DNA of 48,197 nt from Algoriphagus sp. GTDB taxonomy: Bacteria > Bacteroidota > Bacteroidia > Cytophagales > Cyclobacteriaceae. The stretch lies in the NCBI GenBank assembly GCA_018336015.1, contig JAGXQZ010000012.1, forward strand, positions 1 through 48,197, written 5' to 3'. Made by a program: the position numbers and the translations under genes. Shown piece after piece: positions 9,462-17,994 of the stretch. The notes under the pieces are model-generated. The model had not been told where the DNA came from. It saw nothing but the letters and a program-made list of their open reading frames with translations, and searched no databases. The first letter of the stretch is position 1. Each line of letters opens with the position of its first letter.

Positions 9462-12299
9462 TCACCTCCCACAAATCTCCTTGTAAGCACAAAAAGTGCA
9501 CTTTTTCTCGTCCTCCGTCTGGTCAAAAGGAACCTCTGGGTTGAAAATCTCAGCCAATAATCCGCTTAATCCGCTTTCAAACTCGGCGGCAAAATCCCGG
9601 TAATCAGAAATTTCCTCTTTGTCCATGACCAAAAATGGACTGAACTGAGGATTGTAGATTTCCTTGATATTGAAAATTCCCGGTTTCAAAGGAAGCTGAT
9701 TAGCTCGGTGCTCGTATTGATAGAAGTAAGCATAGAGCAAGGTTTGCATGGCCGCCTTGTTTCGCTTGTCATCTTCCCGATCAAAAAGCGAAGCGATCGA
9801 ACGCACAGTTTTGTTGTCTTTTCCTGTTTTGTAATCCAGCAATCGCACCACGCCGTCTTTGATATCCATTCGGTCGATCACGCCTTTGAGCGCGATTTCT
9901 ACCCTACCCTGAGAAGTTTCTACGGGAATTCCAGCTTGGTACTCTTTCTCCAAACCAATCACTCGGAAAGGGCCATTCTTCTGATCGTAACTCAGGATTT
10001 CTTTCACATACTTGATAAAAACCTCCCGGGCGATAACCAACTGCCCGCTCAGCTCAAACTCCTCTCCTGCTTCCTTTTTGTAAAACTTGCGAATGGCCTT
10101 ATCTACCGCTTCGGGCACCTGAGGCAGCAGGCGATCAATGGTATGCGAATCAATATCCCGATGGGACTTACCCTCTTCTACTTCATATAGGAATTCCAAA
10201 GCGCTGTGCAAAATCGTTCCAAACGTCATCGGATCGATCTCCGACACCACTTCCTCCTTTTCCTTCAAACCCGCCACATAGCGGAAATAGAAACTTAAAC
10301 GACAATCCAAATACATGGAAAGCGCGGAAGCGGAAAAGCTTTTCGCATACGAATCTTCCTCCTCCTTTTTCACATAGCTGGCAAGCCGCTGCAAAATCTC
10401 AGGTGTCTTTTCCAAGGTGATCTCCTTACCTGGAGTCAATTGCACGGGAATCATCACGGTCTCAGGTTTGGGGACATGAAGCTCCGCCTGCATCTGCTGC
10501 ACAAATCGGCTGACTTCATTGGCTTTCCCCTGATCAGCTGCTGTGGTGTAAATCAGGTGAACCTCTTCTGCCCGATGCAAGAGACGGTAAAAAGTATAGG
10601 CATAAATCGCGTCATTCTGCTCCTGAACCGGCAAACCAAAAGCTCGGCGAAGGTTAAACGGAATCATCGAATTGATTCCTCCTCCTGGAGGAAAGCTGCC
10701 CTCGTTCACATCACAGATGATCACACGGCGAAAGTCCAAGTTTCTCGACTCCAACACGCCCATGATCTGCAGACCCTGAAGCGGTTCTCCTTCGAAAGGC
10801 AATTTCAACTCCCTAAAAATCTGCCGAAACAACTTTAGCACAAAGTCCATCTTCAATCCCTTGTCCTGGTTAGTTTGGAAAACTTCCTTCAATCGATTCA
10901 GCTGTTTGAAAGCTTGATACAAATAGCTGCGCTGAATGACATCTTCTTTCAGTTCCTGCGCGAGGTATTGGATGATTTCTCCCAAATAATCAAAAAGATC
11001 CTGTGGCTCGACCTTTCGGAAAACCAGTTGAAACAAGGTGCCCTCTTTGGCCAAAACTTCTACTGGCACATCCAAGAGATTATCCAGCTTGATCTTTTCT
11101 GAGATTTCCTTGGCAAATTCCGAATCCGAGGCTTTCAGGTAAGAAAATGAAAGCAAGTCAATCACCGGCTTGTGGTAAAAGAACACCTGGCCATTTCTCC
11201 ACTTCGCATAACGCTGCAAGTCCAAGACCGCATCCAAAAAGGCATAAATCGGCGCATTTCGCATGGGATAACCCATGGTCACGTTGAGTTTGGAAATCGT
11301 CTCAGGAAGCGTGTGAAGGACCGGAAAAAGCAATTGCTCATCAGGCAGGATGATCACCGTTTCTTCCAAGGCTTCCTCGGTACCCACTTTTTCCAAAAGT
11401 TTACCGACCAAGTTGGCCTGATTGGTTTTCAGCGGAATAGCATGGGTATGGATTAATGCGGCTTTTTGACTGATTTCAGCAGGGATTTCCTCAGGGAAAG
11501 TTTTTCCCAACACGGGATCTTTTTGGTAATCTCTGAAAAACAAACCCGCTTCCTGGAGTCGATCATCCAAGTAATAGGCATCCACATCCCAGAAAACCGC
11601 TGCGCCAAACTCCTTCACAAAATGCTTGATCAGCTTTTCCTCGGTCAGGGTAAAGGCATTAAAACCCACAAAGACCATATGCTTCTCAGGCTTTGTGATA
11701 AGGTTTGTATTTTCTGCCACCTGTCGGTATAATTGACCGGAATAGGCCAAACCCGCAGTTCGAAGCCTTCCCTGAAAGCCCTCATAGAGCTGGGCCAAAA
11801 TCTGCCAAAATCTCAGGAATCGCTCTTGCTCGGATGCATTCTGCCGCTCAAAAGCCTTCCAAAACTGTGAAATCAACTCTTTTTGATCTTCGGAAAGAAA
11901 ACTTAAATCAGATTCAAATTCCTTGATTTCGGCCAGATTGGTGTAAACGGTCTTGGCAGGAGCCAAAAACTGATCGAGGTCGTTGAAGTCTTTCAGGATC
12001 AATTCACCCCAGAAATAAAAGCGATCAAAGTCCTCCGGCTCGGTTTGAATCTGACGGTACAGCTCGTACAGTTCAAAGATCAATGACAGCTCATCGGCAG
12101 GTGTGTTCCCTGCCAATCGGTAAAACAGTTGCTCGATCGTGATCACCTCCGGCATCCAAACCGGCTCATCGATCAACTCTCCCATGTATCGGGTGAAAAA
12201 CAAGCCCGCACGTCGGTTGGGAAGCACCACGGTGATTTCCTTCAGGTCTCGACCCGACTCAAGGATCTTTTGGGCGGTTTCTTTCAAAAATGGGTTCAT
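9462..12299 (-). CDS. addB: AddB-like exonuclease subunit with Fe-S nuclease domain
   Basis: Subunit of a RecBCD/AddAB-type enzyme that processes double-strand breaks for recombination. The 945 residues start with a helicase-like region whose expected P-loop is replaced by VVLPNRRAGLFF, so it likely acts as an inactive scaffold, as RecC does. The C-terminal PD-(D/E)XK nuclease is visible: GTILHSALEF, IDRMDIKDG and RLLDYKTGK. The four cysteines of the AddB iron-sulfur staple are in place: one in LDCRLSFYF before the nuclease, and C-x2-C-x5-C in the last 15 residues. It overlaps the AddA-like gene by 4 bases. The exact subunit name in Bacteroidota varies between annotations. Confidence 0.88.
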   Translation of the reverse strand: MNPFLKETAQKILESGRDLKEITVVLPNRRAGLFFTRYMGELIDEPVWMPEVITIEQLFYRLAGNTPADELSLIFELYELYRQIQTEPEDFDRFYFWGELILKDFNDLDQFLAPAKTVYTNLAEIKEFESDLSFLSEDQKELISQFWKAFERQNASEQERFLRFWQILAQLYEGFQGRLRTAGLAYSGQLYRQVAENTNLITKPEKHMVFVGFNAFTLTEEKLIKHFVKEFGAAVFWDVDAYYLDDRLQEAGLFFRDYQKDPVLGKTFPEEIPAEISQKAALIHTHAIPLKTNQANLVGKLLEKVGTEEALEETVIILPDEQLLFPVLHTLPETISKLNVTMGYPMRNAPIYAFLDAVLDLQRYAKWRNGQVFFYHKPVIDLLSFSYLKASDSEFAKEISEKIKLDNLLDVPVEVLAKEGTLFQLVFRKVEPQDLFDYLGEIIQYLAQELKEDVIQRSYLYQAFKQLNRLKEVFQTNQDKGLKMDFVLKLFRQIFRELKLPFEGEPLQGLQIMGVLESRNLDFRRVIICDVNEGSFPPGGGINSMIPFNLRRAFGLPVQEQNDAIYAYTFYRLLHRAEEVHLIYTTAADQGKANEVSRFVQQMQAELHVPKPETVMIPVQLTPGKEITLEKTPEILQRLASYVKKEEEDSYAKSFSASALSMYLDCRLSFYFRYVAGLKEKEEVVSEIDPMTFGTILHSALEFLYEVEEGKSHRDIDSHTIDRLLPQVPEAVDKAIRKFYKKEAGEEFELSGQLVIAREVFIKYVKEILSYDQKNGPFRVIGLEKEYQAGIPVETSQGRVEIALKGVIDRMDIKDGVVRLLDYKTGKDNKTVRSIASLFDREDDKRNKAAMQTLLYAYFYQYEHRANQLPLKPGIFNIKEIYNPQFSPFLVMDKEEISDYRDFAAEFESGLSGLLAEIFNPEVPFDQTEDEKKCTFCAYKEICGR

Positions 12300-15200
12300 A
12301 CTTCCAAAATTTCAGTGGGTTCGAGATAGCACAAATAACCTTTGACTGGGAGTTGACTGAGTTTGGCGACCAAGTCCATGTATTCCTTGACTTGATTTAG
12401 ATGGCTTTCCCGTTTTTCTCCTGTTTTAAAATCGATGACCAAGGCTTGATCTTTTCCGATCAGGATTCGGTCAGGACGCTTTTGCGCTCCTCCGGGAAGC
12501 AAAATTCCCTGTTCGGAAAGCGACTGGTAGGCCGAACCAAACCAATCCTGAATCTGATCCATGGCAAACAGCATTTCCAATTGCACCTTCACTTCCTCAG
12601 CCGTAGCCTCATCCCACCGTCCTTCGAAGGTAAACTCCCGAAGTAGTCGCAAGGCGTCCTCCAAGCTTTTGGAATCGGCCAAGAGTTCGTGGATAATCAC
12701 ACCTAGCTTTCGCTGATTTCTGGCCTGCAGACCGTCCTCGGAAAAGTCCCAGGCATAATTCCGCGTTTTGAGCTTTTCCTTCCAGTCCAAAATCTCCCAA
12801 CGCAAACCCAAAGGTGCTTTTGGTTTTTGATCTTTCGGAGGGATTTTCCTCCCCCACTCTCCCCAATCGAAGGTCATCATTTCAGAATTCCAACCTTGAT
12901 CAGATGGATCCGGGATATGAAAACCTGTGGAAAAGAGCGTGTAAAGCACATTACCGGTTTGGTTGAGTTTGACACCTTCTTTGCTTCTGGTAAAGTCCGA
13001 AAAGCCCCAAATCACTTCTTCTGCACGGGTAAATGCCACATAGAGCATATTTAGCGAGTCGAGGTAAGCGAGTCGAACTTCCTCTTGGTAGTAGTCTGAG
13101 AAGTGGGAGTTCTTGAGATCTTTTTGATGCGTAAGGGGAATCACGGTTTCCAAATTTCCCAACTGATACGGCGCCCAAATCACCGGAGCTTGCTGTCCGC
13201 TTGCCACAATTCCCCAGTCCAAAAACGGCATAATCACCACTTTGTACTGCAAGCCCTTAGACTTGTGAATCGTCAGGATACGCATGGCATCGTGATCCTC
13301 GGGGATTTTCACCGTTCGCTTGCCCTTATTGAGCTCCCACCAATCCAGGAAACCCATCAGATCGGCTCGATTCTTTTTCACAAAATCAAACACCGCCTCC
13401 TTGAATCCGGAGACATACGCCAAGTCCTGCTGCTTTTCGGTCAAACCCAAAAAGGCCAAACCTTCCTCCATCAGTTCCACCAAAGGAAGCTGCAGAAGCC
13501 TGTTTTCCATCGAAAGCAGTTGAGCCTCCTTTTCTTTAAGTTCGTCAGGCAGGCTGTGTTGGTAAAAGAGCGAATGACTGAGTTCGACCTCGTGAAGCAA
13601 GGCATAATAGTGCCAAAGTGTCTTCAGCGCGACTTTATCCGAGGGATTATTGAGGTAAGTGAAAAAGGCCAAGAGGCATTTGACCGCAATAGATTTGTCG
13701 ATAAATAGGGATTCCTCTGAAAGCACATCAAAGCGATACCCCGAATCAGGATTTTCCCGATGGTAATTCATCAGGTGATCTGCAATTTCAGCTCCCTGAG
13801 CATTTTTCCGCACCAAAAAAGCAATGTCGCTTAATCCATAGCCCTGATCCTGCAGCTGCATCACCAAGCCGGGCAGTTTGGCCAAAACGGTTTCGTCCGC
13901 TTCATCTTCCTCTTTTTCTTCTTCCTCGGACGAACTTCTAGAGTTGCTTTTCTCGGTAAACTCTAGGTGAATTTTTCCCTGAAACTCCAGGTCTTTTTTC
14001 TTCTGAGGCACCTTCTGTGCGACTTCAAGAAAGGCATCATTCAGCAGATTTTGAGAATCCACTGCGAAATAGTCCTGCATACCGGATTGCATCAAGGCCG
14101 GCAATTGCTCAAAAAGTGCATTATTGAACTCAATGATCCCCGGTAGGCTTCGGAAGTTGGTATCCAAGTTTTTCACCGCAATCAAATCCTCTCGGATCTG
14201 TCGCTGAACTTCATTCAAAAGCAACTCCAGTTTGCCTCCTCGCCAGCGGTAAATGGACTGCTTCACATCGCCCACCAGCAAATTGGTATTTCCTGAGGCC
14301 AATGAGTTTTCCAGCAAAGGCCGAAAGCTTGACCACTGAAAATCGGAGGTATCCTGAAACTCATCGATGAGGAAGTGGCGGTACTGATTGCCAATTTTCT
14401 CATAGATAAAAGGCGCCTCGTTACCTTCCGTGATTTGCTTGAGAAAGTCATTGACATCCGAAATCAGGAGAATACTCTCCTCGTCTTTCAAATCCCGAAG
14501 TTCCAAAATCAAGTCTCGGAAAACCCCAAAAGCATTCAAATTACGCTGCAAAGCGGAGAGCGTATTCCAGTGAAGGACTTTTTCTGGCCAAGAAAAAAGA
14601 ATGTCAATCAACCCGCCTTCAGCTGCAGAAATGATATTGGAGGCATTTTTCGCTCCTTTGGAAAACCAATTATTGGCATCCGGCAAATCCCGAAGCATGA
14701 CTTCTGTGAGTTCGGGAAAAGGAAATTTTGGATCTCCCAATCGGGAAAATCGCAAAGCAAAACTTCTCGATCCTCCTTTGAAATCCGTCCAATCCAAACC
14801 AAACTGAGCCCGAATCGACTCCGCTTTTGCTCTCATTTCTTCTGCCTCAGCGATCAGTTTTCGACGCTCAGCATGCAACTGCTTTCGGAATTCTCCCAAA
14901 AAACCTTCCTGAGCCACGCTTTCCTGAAAGACTGATCGAAAAGCCTTAAATCGCTCCTGAAAAATCTCCCGACCCAAACCTTTGATGCCGTTTCGGATAT
15001 CCCAGGTTTTTCCATCTTCGATCTGTTCCTCGGCATAGCCAATCAGCCATGCCCGAAGATTTTTATCCTGAGCCACCTTCTCCACGATCCGATCCACCAA
15101 TCGCTCTAAGACCGAATCGGTATCCATCTCCAAGTCAAACTTGGCCTGCAAGTCCATTTCCCTCGCGAAGGATCGAATCACTTTCTGGAAAAAAGAGTCA

Positions 15201-15535
15201 ATCGTACTCACCGAAAAATACCCGTACCCGTGAAGAATGCTCAAAAGCGTCTCTCGGGCCCTGCTTTGAAGTTGCTTTTCATCCAACTTTAGATGTTTCA
15301 TCAACTCCTCATCCAAAAATTCCCCCTGCTTCACCCCATGACTCAGTCGCTCAAGGACTTCCAAAATCCGCTCCTTCATCTCAGCCGTGGCCTTATTGGT
15401 GAAGGTCACAGCCAAAATCTGCTTAAAGCCCGACCTTGGATTTTGCAAAGCCAACTTGAGGTATTCCAGCGTGAGCGTGTAGGTCTTACCCGAGCCTGCT
15501 GAGGATTTGTAGATGATGAAGGGTTTCTGGTTCAT
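12296..15535 (-). CDS. addA: UvrD/Rep-type helicase-nuclease, AddA-like
   Basis: Large helicase subunit (1079 residues) of the break-processing complex. Walker A is SSAGSGKT at residues 11-18. Later superfamily 1 motifs are AVTFTNKATAEMKERI, HFLIDEFQDTSDFQW, VGDVKQSIYRWRGG, ILTIHKSKGLQYKVV and LYVAFTRAEE. The C-terminal 100 residues carry a second PD-(D/E)XK nuclease (PDRILIGKDQALVIDFKTG), so both subunits should cut DNA, as in AddAB rather than RecBCD. An acidic stretch (SSSEEEEKEEDEADE) forms an internal linker. It is first in the two-gene operon and divergent from the glucuronidase gene. Confidence 0.92.
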   Translation of the reverse strand: MNQKPFIIYKSSAGSGKTYTLTLEYLKLALQNPRSGFKQILAVTFTNKATAEMKERILEVLERLSHGVKQGEFLDEELMKHLKLDEKQLQSRARETLLSILHGYGYFSVSTIDSFFQKVIRSFAREMDLQAKFDLEMDTDSVLERLVDRIVEKVAQDKNLRAWLIGYAEEQIEDGKTWDIRNGIKGLGREIFQERFKAFRSVFQESVAQEGFLGEFRKQLHAERRKLIAEAEEMRAKAESIRAQFGLDWTDFKGGSRSFALRFSRLGDPKFPFPELTEVMLRDLPDANNWFSKGAKNASNIISAAEGGLIDILFSWPEKVLHWNTLSALQRNLNAFGVFRDLILELRDLKDEESILLISDVNDFLKQITEGNEAPFIYEKIGNQYRHFLIDEFQDTSDFQWSSFRPLLENSLASGNTNLLVGDVKQSIYRWRGGKLELLLNEVQRQIREDLIAVKNLDTNFRSLPGIIEFNNALFEQLPALMQSGMQDYFAVDSQNLLNDAFLEVAQKVPQKKKDLEFQGKIHLEFTEKSNSRSSSEEEEKEEDEADETVLAKLPGLVMQLQDQGYGLSDIAFLVRKNAQGAEIADHLMNYHRENPDSGYRFDVLSEESLFIDKSIAVKCLLAFFTYLNNPSDKVALKTLWHYYALLHEVELSHSLFYQHSLPDELKEKEAQLLSMENRLLQLPLVELMEEGLAFLGLTEKQQDLAYVSGFKEAVFDFVKKNRADLMGFLDWWELNKGKRTVKIPEDHDAMRILTIHKSKGLQYKVVIMPFLDWGIVASGQQAPVIWAPYQLGNLETVIPLTHQKDLKNSHFSDYYQEEVRLAYLDSLNMLYVAFTRAEEVIWGFSDFTRSKEGVKLNQTGNVLYTLFSTGFHIPDPSDQGWNSEMMTFDWGEWGRKIPPKDQKPKAPLGLRWEILDWKEKLKTRNYAWDFSEDGLQARNQRKLGVIIHELLADSKSLEDALRLLREFTFEGRWDEATAEEVKVQLEMLFAMDQIQDWFGSAYQSLSEQGILLPGGAQKRPDRILIGKDQALVIDFKTGEKRESHLNQVKEYMDLVAKLSQLPVKGYLCYLEPTEILEV

Positions 15536-15691
15536 GTGTCAAAAAGTAACAGGTCGAAGATAGGAAAGCAGGACCTTTTTCCCACAGCCAAAAAATCACT
15601 TTGACGATTATTGTCAGGAATCGACTGCGTAAAACCAATTGGAATTCCATGGCTTTTTGTTCATTTTCAAACTCCCGAAACAGATAACCTC

Positions 15692-17851
15692 ATGAAGAAA
15701 TACCTGATTCTAGTGCTCTTGCTGATTTTTTCTTTACCCAATTTTGCCAAGGAAGGCTACGAACTTTGGCTCGACTACCGCCCGATCGAAAATTCAATTA
15801 TACGCTCGGAAACAGACCGGCTTTTCTCAGGCATCTTCTTTTTCGGGAAAAATCCCACCTACGAGGCTATCCAAAAAGAGCTTCAACTCGCTGCTCCCAA
15901 AATGACTGGAAAAGCGCCTATTTTCTCCACCGAGCGACTGAACCAAACCCAGGTTTGGCTCGGAACGCGGGAGGAATTGGCTCAGGTTTTTGTACTTCAG
16001 GATCAGGTCACGATCCGAAATCTGGGAGAAGATGGTTACTGGATGGGGCCGGTGGTTTTTCAGGGAAAGACTTACTTTACGATTGTGGGCAATCGGCCTG
16101 TAGGAGTCCTTTATGGAGTTTTTGACTGGCTCAAAAGCCTGCAAAGCGGAAGTTTTGACTTGAATAAAGTAAAAATGGAAAGCCCGAAAATCCAGCTTCG
16201 CATGCTCAACCATTGGGACAATCTGGACCGAACGGTAGAGCGAGGCTATGCGGGTTTTTCGATTTGGGACTGGCACCGGCTGCCTGGCTACATCGATCCT
16301 CGCTACATTGACTATGCCCGTGCCAATGCCAGTATTGGAATCAACGCTGTCTCATTGACTAATGTCAATGCCAATGCTCGGATTTTGACTACGGACTTTA
16401 TGAAAAAGGCCAAAGTGCTGGCCGATATCTTCCGACCCTACGGCATCAAAGTTTTTCTAACGGCCCGTTTCTCCGCTCCCATCGAAATCGGAGGACTCAA
16501 AACTGCCGATCCGCTCGATCCGGAGGTGATTGCTTTTTGGAAAAAGAAGACCGACGAAATGTATCAACACATTCCCGACTTTGGGGGATACCTCGTCAAA
16601 GCCAATTCCGAAGGACAGCCCGGGCCGCATGAATACAAGCGAACGCATGCCGAAGGTGCCAATATGCTTGCCGATGCTTTGGCCCCGCATGGCGGAGTGC
16701 TGATCTGGAGAGCTTTTGTTTATTCTCACGAAATTGACGAAGACAGGCACAAGCAAGCCAACCTAGAATTTGTGCCGCTAGATGGAAAATTTCGTGAGAA
16801 TGTAATCATTCAGGTCAAAAATGGGGCGATTGACTTCCAGCCAAGAGAGCCTTTCCACCCACTTTTTGGGGCAGTAAAGCAAACCAATCTGGGAGTTGAG
16901 TTTCAAATCACGCAAGAATACCTCGGTCAGGCCACCCAACTCGTTTACCTTTCCCCGATGTGGGAAGAAGTGCTGCGAAGCAAAACCTTCCGTCCTACAC
17001 CAAACTCTACCGTGGCTGGAATTGTGGACGGTTCGGACTCCGGTCAAAAACTCACCCTCATGGCCGGCGTGTCCAATATCGGCACGGACCGCAATTGGAC
17101 GGGGCATCTCTTTGGCCAGGCCAACTGGTATGCTTTTGGGCGATTGGCTTGGGATCCATACTTGAGTTCGGGGCAGATCGCTGAGGAATGGACCAAACTC
17201 ACTTTCGGTCAAATCCCTGAAAATTTGGTCAAAATCAAAGAAATCATGCTCAATTCCCACGAAGCAGCTGTTACCTACATGACTCCGCTTGGCTTGCATC
17301 ACATCATGGGTTGGGATCATCACTACGGCCCGGGACCTTGGGTGACCGGGGGAAGAGCGGATTGGACTGCACTATATTATCACCGTGCGGATAGTTTGGG
17401 AATTGGTTTTGACCGCACTTTTACGGGAAGCAAAGCTTTGGAACAATACGCTCCGGAGATCATCCAGGCTTGGTCCGACTCGGAACAGATTCCTGAGAAA
17501 TACCTGCTTTGGTTTCATCACCTGCCTTGGGACTACACCATGAAATCTGGAAAAACACTTTGGGAAGAAATCGGGCTTCACTACGATAGAGGGGTAAAAA
17601 GTGCCAGAACTATGAAAGCTACTTGGAAAAGCCTCGATGGTGCGATCGATCCAGAGCAATATTCCCATGTGAGTCAATTACTTGAAATCCAAGTTCAAGA
17701 AGCCGAATGGTGGAGAAATGCCTGTTTGCTGTATTTTCAATCCATATCCAAAAGACCATTTCCAAGCGAAATCGAACAGCCCGAGGGAGATCTGGAGTAT
17801 TACAAAAGCCTGAGATTTCCCACTGCGCCGGGGATTCGGCCGAGGTGGTAA
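15692..17851 (+). CDS. aguA: GH67 alpha-glucuronidase
   Basis: Removes 4-O-methylglucuronic acid from xylan-derived oligosaccharides. The ATG at 15692 (MKKYLILVLLL) begins a signal peptide, so it is preferred over the upstream TTG at 15611. The mature enzyme is probably periplasmic. GH67 hallmarks are YAGFSIWDW, INAVSLTNVNAN, and VKANSEGQPGP with the presumed catalytic acid Glu307. Asp381 (IDFQPREPF) and Glu409 (ITQEYLG) keep the 28-residue spacing of the general-base pair known in this family. The length of 719 residues is normal. No xylanase, SusC/SusD pair or sugar regulator lies nearby, so it is an orphan copy outside a polysaccharide utilisation locus. Confidence 0.94.
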   Translation: MKKYLILVLLLIFSLPNFAKEGYELWLDYRPIENSIIRSETDRLFSGIFFFGKNPTYEAIQKELQLAAPKMTGKAPIFSTERLNQTQVWLGTREELAQVFVLQDQVTIRNLGEDGYWMGPVVFQGKTYFTIVGNRPVGVLYGVFDWLKSLQSGSFDLNKVKMESPKIQLRMLNHWDNLDRTVERGYAGFSIWDWHRLPGYIDPRYIDYARANASIGINAVSLTNVNANARILTTDFMKKAKVLADIFRPYGIKVFLTARFSAPIEIGGLKTADPLDPEVIAFWKKKTDEMYQHIPDFGGYLVKANSEGQPGPHEYKRTHAEGANMLADALAPHGGVLIWRAFVYSHEIDEDRHKQANLEFVPLDGKFRENVIIQVKNGAIDFQPREPFHPLFGAVKQTNLGVEFQITQEYLGQATQLVYLSPMWEEVLRSKTFRPTPNSTVAGIVDGSDSGQKLTLMAGVSNIGTDRNWTGHLFGQANWYAFGRLAWDPYLSSGQIAEEWTKLTFGQIPENLVKIKEIMLNSHEAAVTYMTPLGLHHIMGWDHHYGPGPWVTGGRADWTALYYHRADSLGIGFDRTFTGSKALEQYAPEIIQAWSDSEQIPEKYLLWFHHLPWDYTMKSGKTLWEEIGLHYDRGVKSARTMKATWKSLDGAIDPEQYSHVSQLLEIQVQEAEWWRNACLLYFQSISKRPFPSEIEQPEGDLEYYKSLRFPTAPGIRPRW

Positions 17852-17883
17852 AAGAAAAAATCCTGCTTCCGGAGAAGCAGGAT
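17852..17883 (-). terminator. Rho-independent terminator of the FAD/Fe-S dehydrogenase
   Basis: Stem of 10 bases (17860-17869 with 17874-17883, ATCCTGCTTC and complement) and a 4-base loop. A plus-strand A-run (17854-17860) gives a T-run after the hairpin on the minus strand. It fits the reverse gene ending at 17988, not the glucuronidase, whose side has no T-run. Confidence 0.8.
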
Positions 17884-17897
17884 AACAGGTCTGATGT

Positions 17898-17940
17898 TAT
17901 GTATTTCAGCCGAAGGCTGTATTTCTATGTATTTCAACCG
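17898..17940. repeat. Short direct repeat, TATGTATTTCA(G/A)CCG twice
   Basis: Two 15-base copies differing by one base lie at 17898-17912 and 17926-17940. The first runs into a small hairpin CAGCCGAAGGCTG (17907-17919). It lies in the 3' spacer between convergent genes. Confidence 0.55.
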
Positions 17941-17967
17941 TATTTCTAAGCTAAACATCAATTGAAA

Positions 17968-17994
17968 CCTTCGAGGTATTGAAAACCTCAAAGG
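17968..17994. repeat. CCTTCGAGGT/ACCTCAAAGG palindromic repeat overlapping a stop codon
   Basis: Arms at 17968-17977 and 17985-17994 pair with one mismatch around a 7-base loop. The right arm contains the TGA stop (17988-17990) of the dehydrogenase gene. Closely similar palindromes occur at 28879-28907 and 34533-34565. Confidence 0.7.

Noticed and set aside
9708..15502. Many open frames antisense to the addAB genes, some up to 200 codons
   Set aside because: They follow from codon bias of the long reverse-strand genes, lack recognisable domains and overlap well-supported proteins fully.
17852..17883. Hairpin right after the glucuronidase as its own terminator
   Set aside because: No T-run follows on the plus strand. 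The A-run on its left makes it a terminator for the reverse-strand dehydrogenase.
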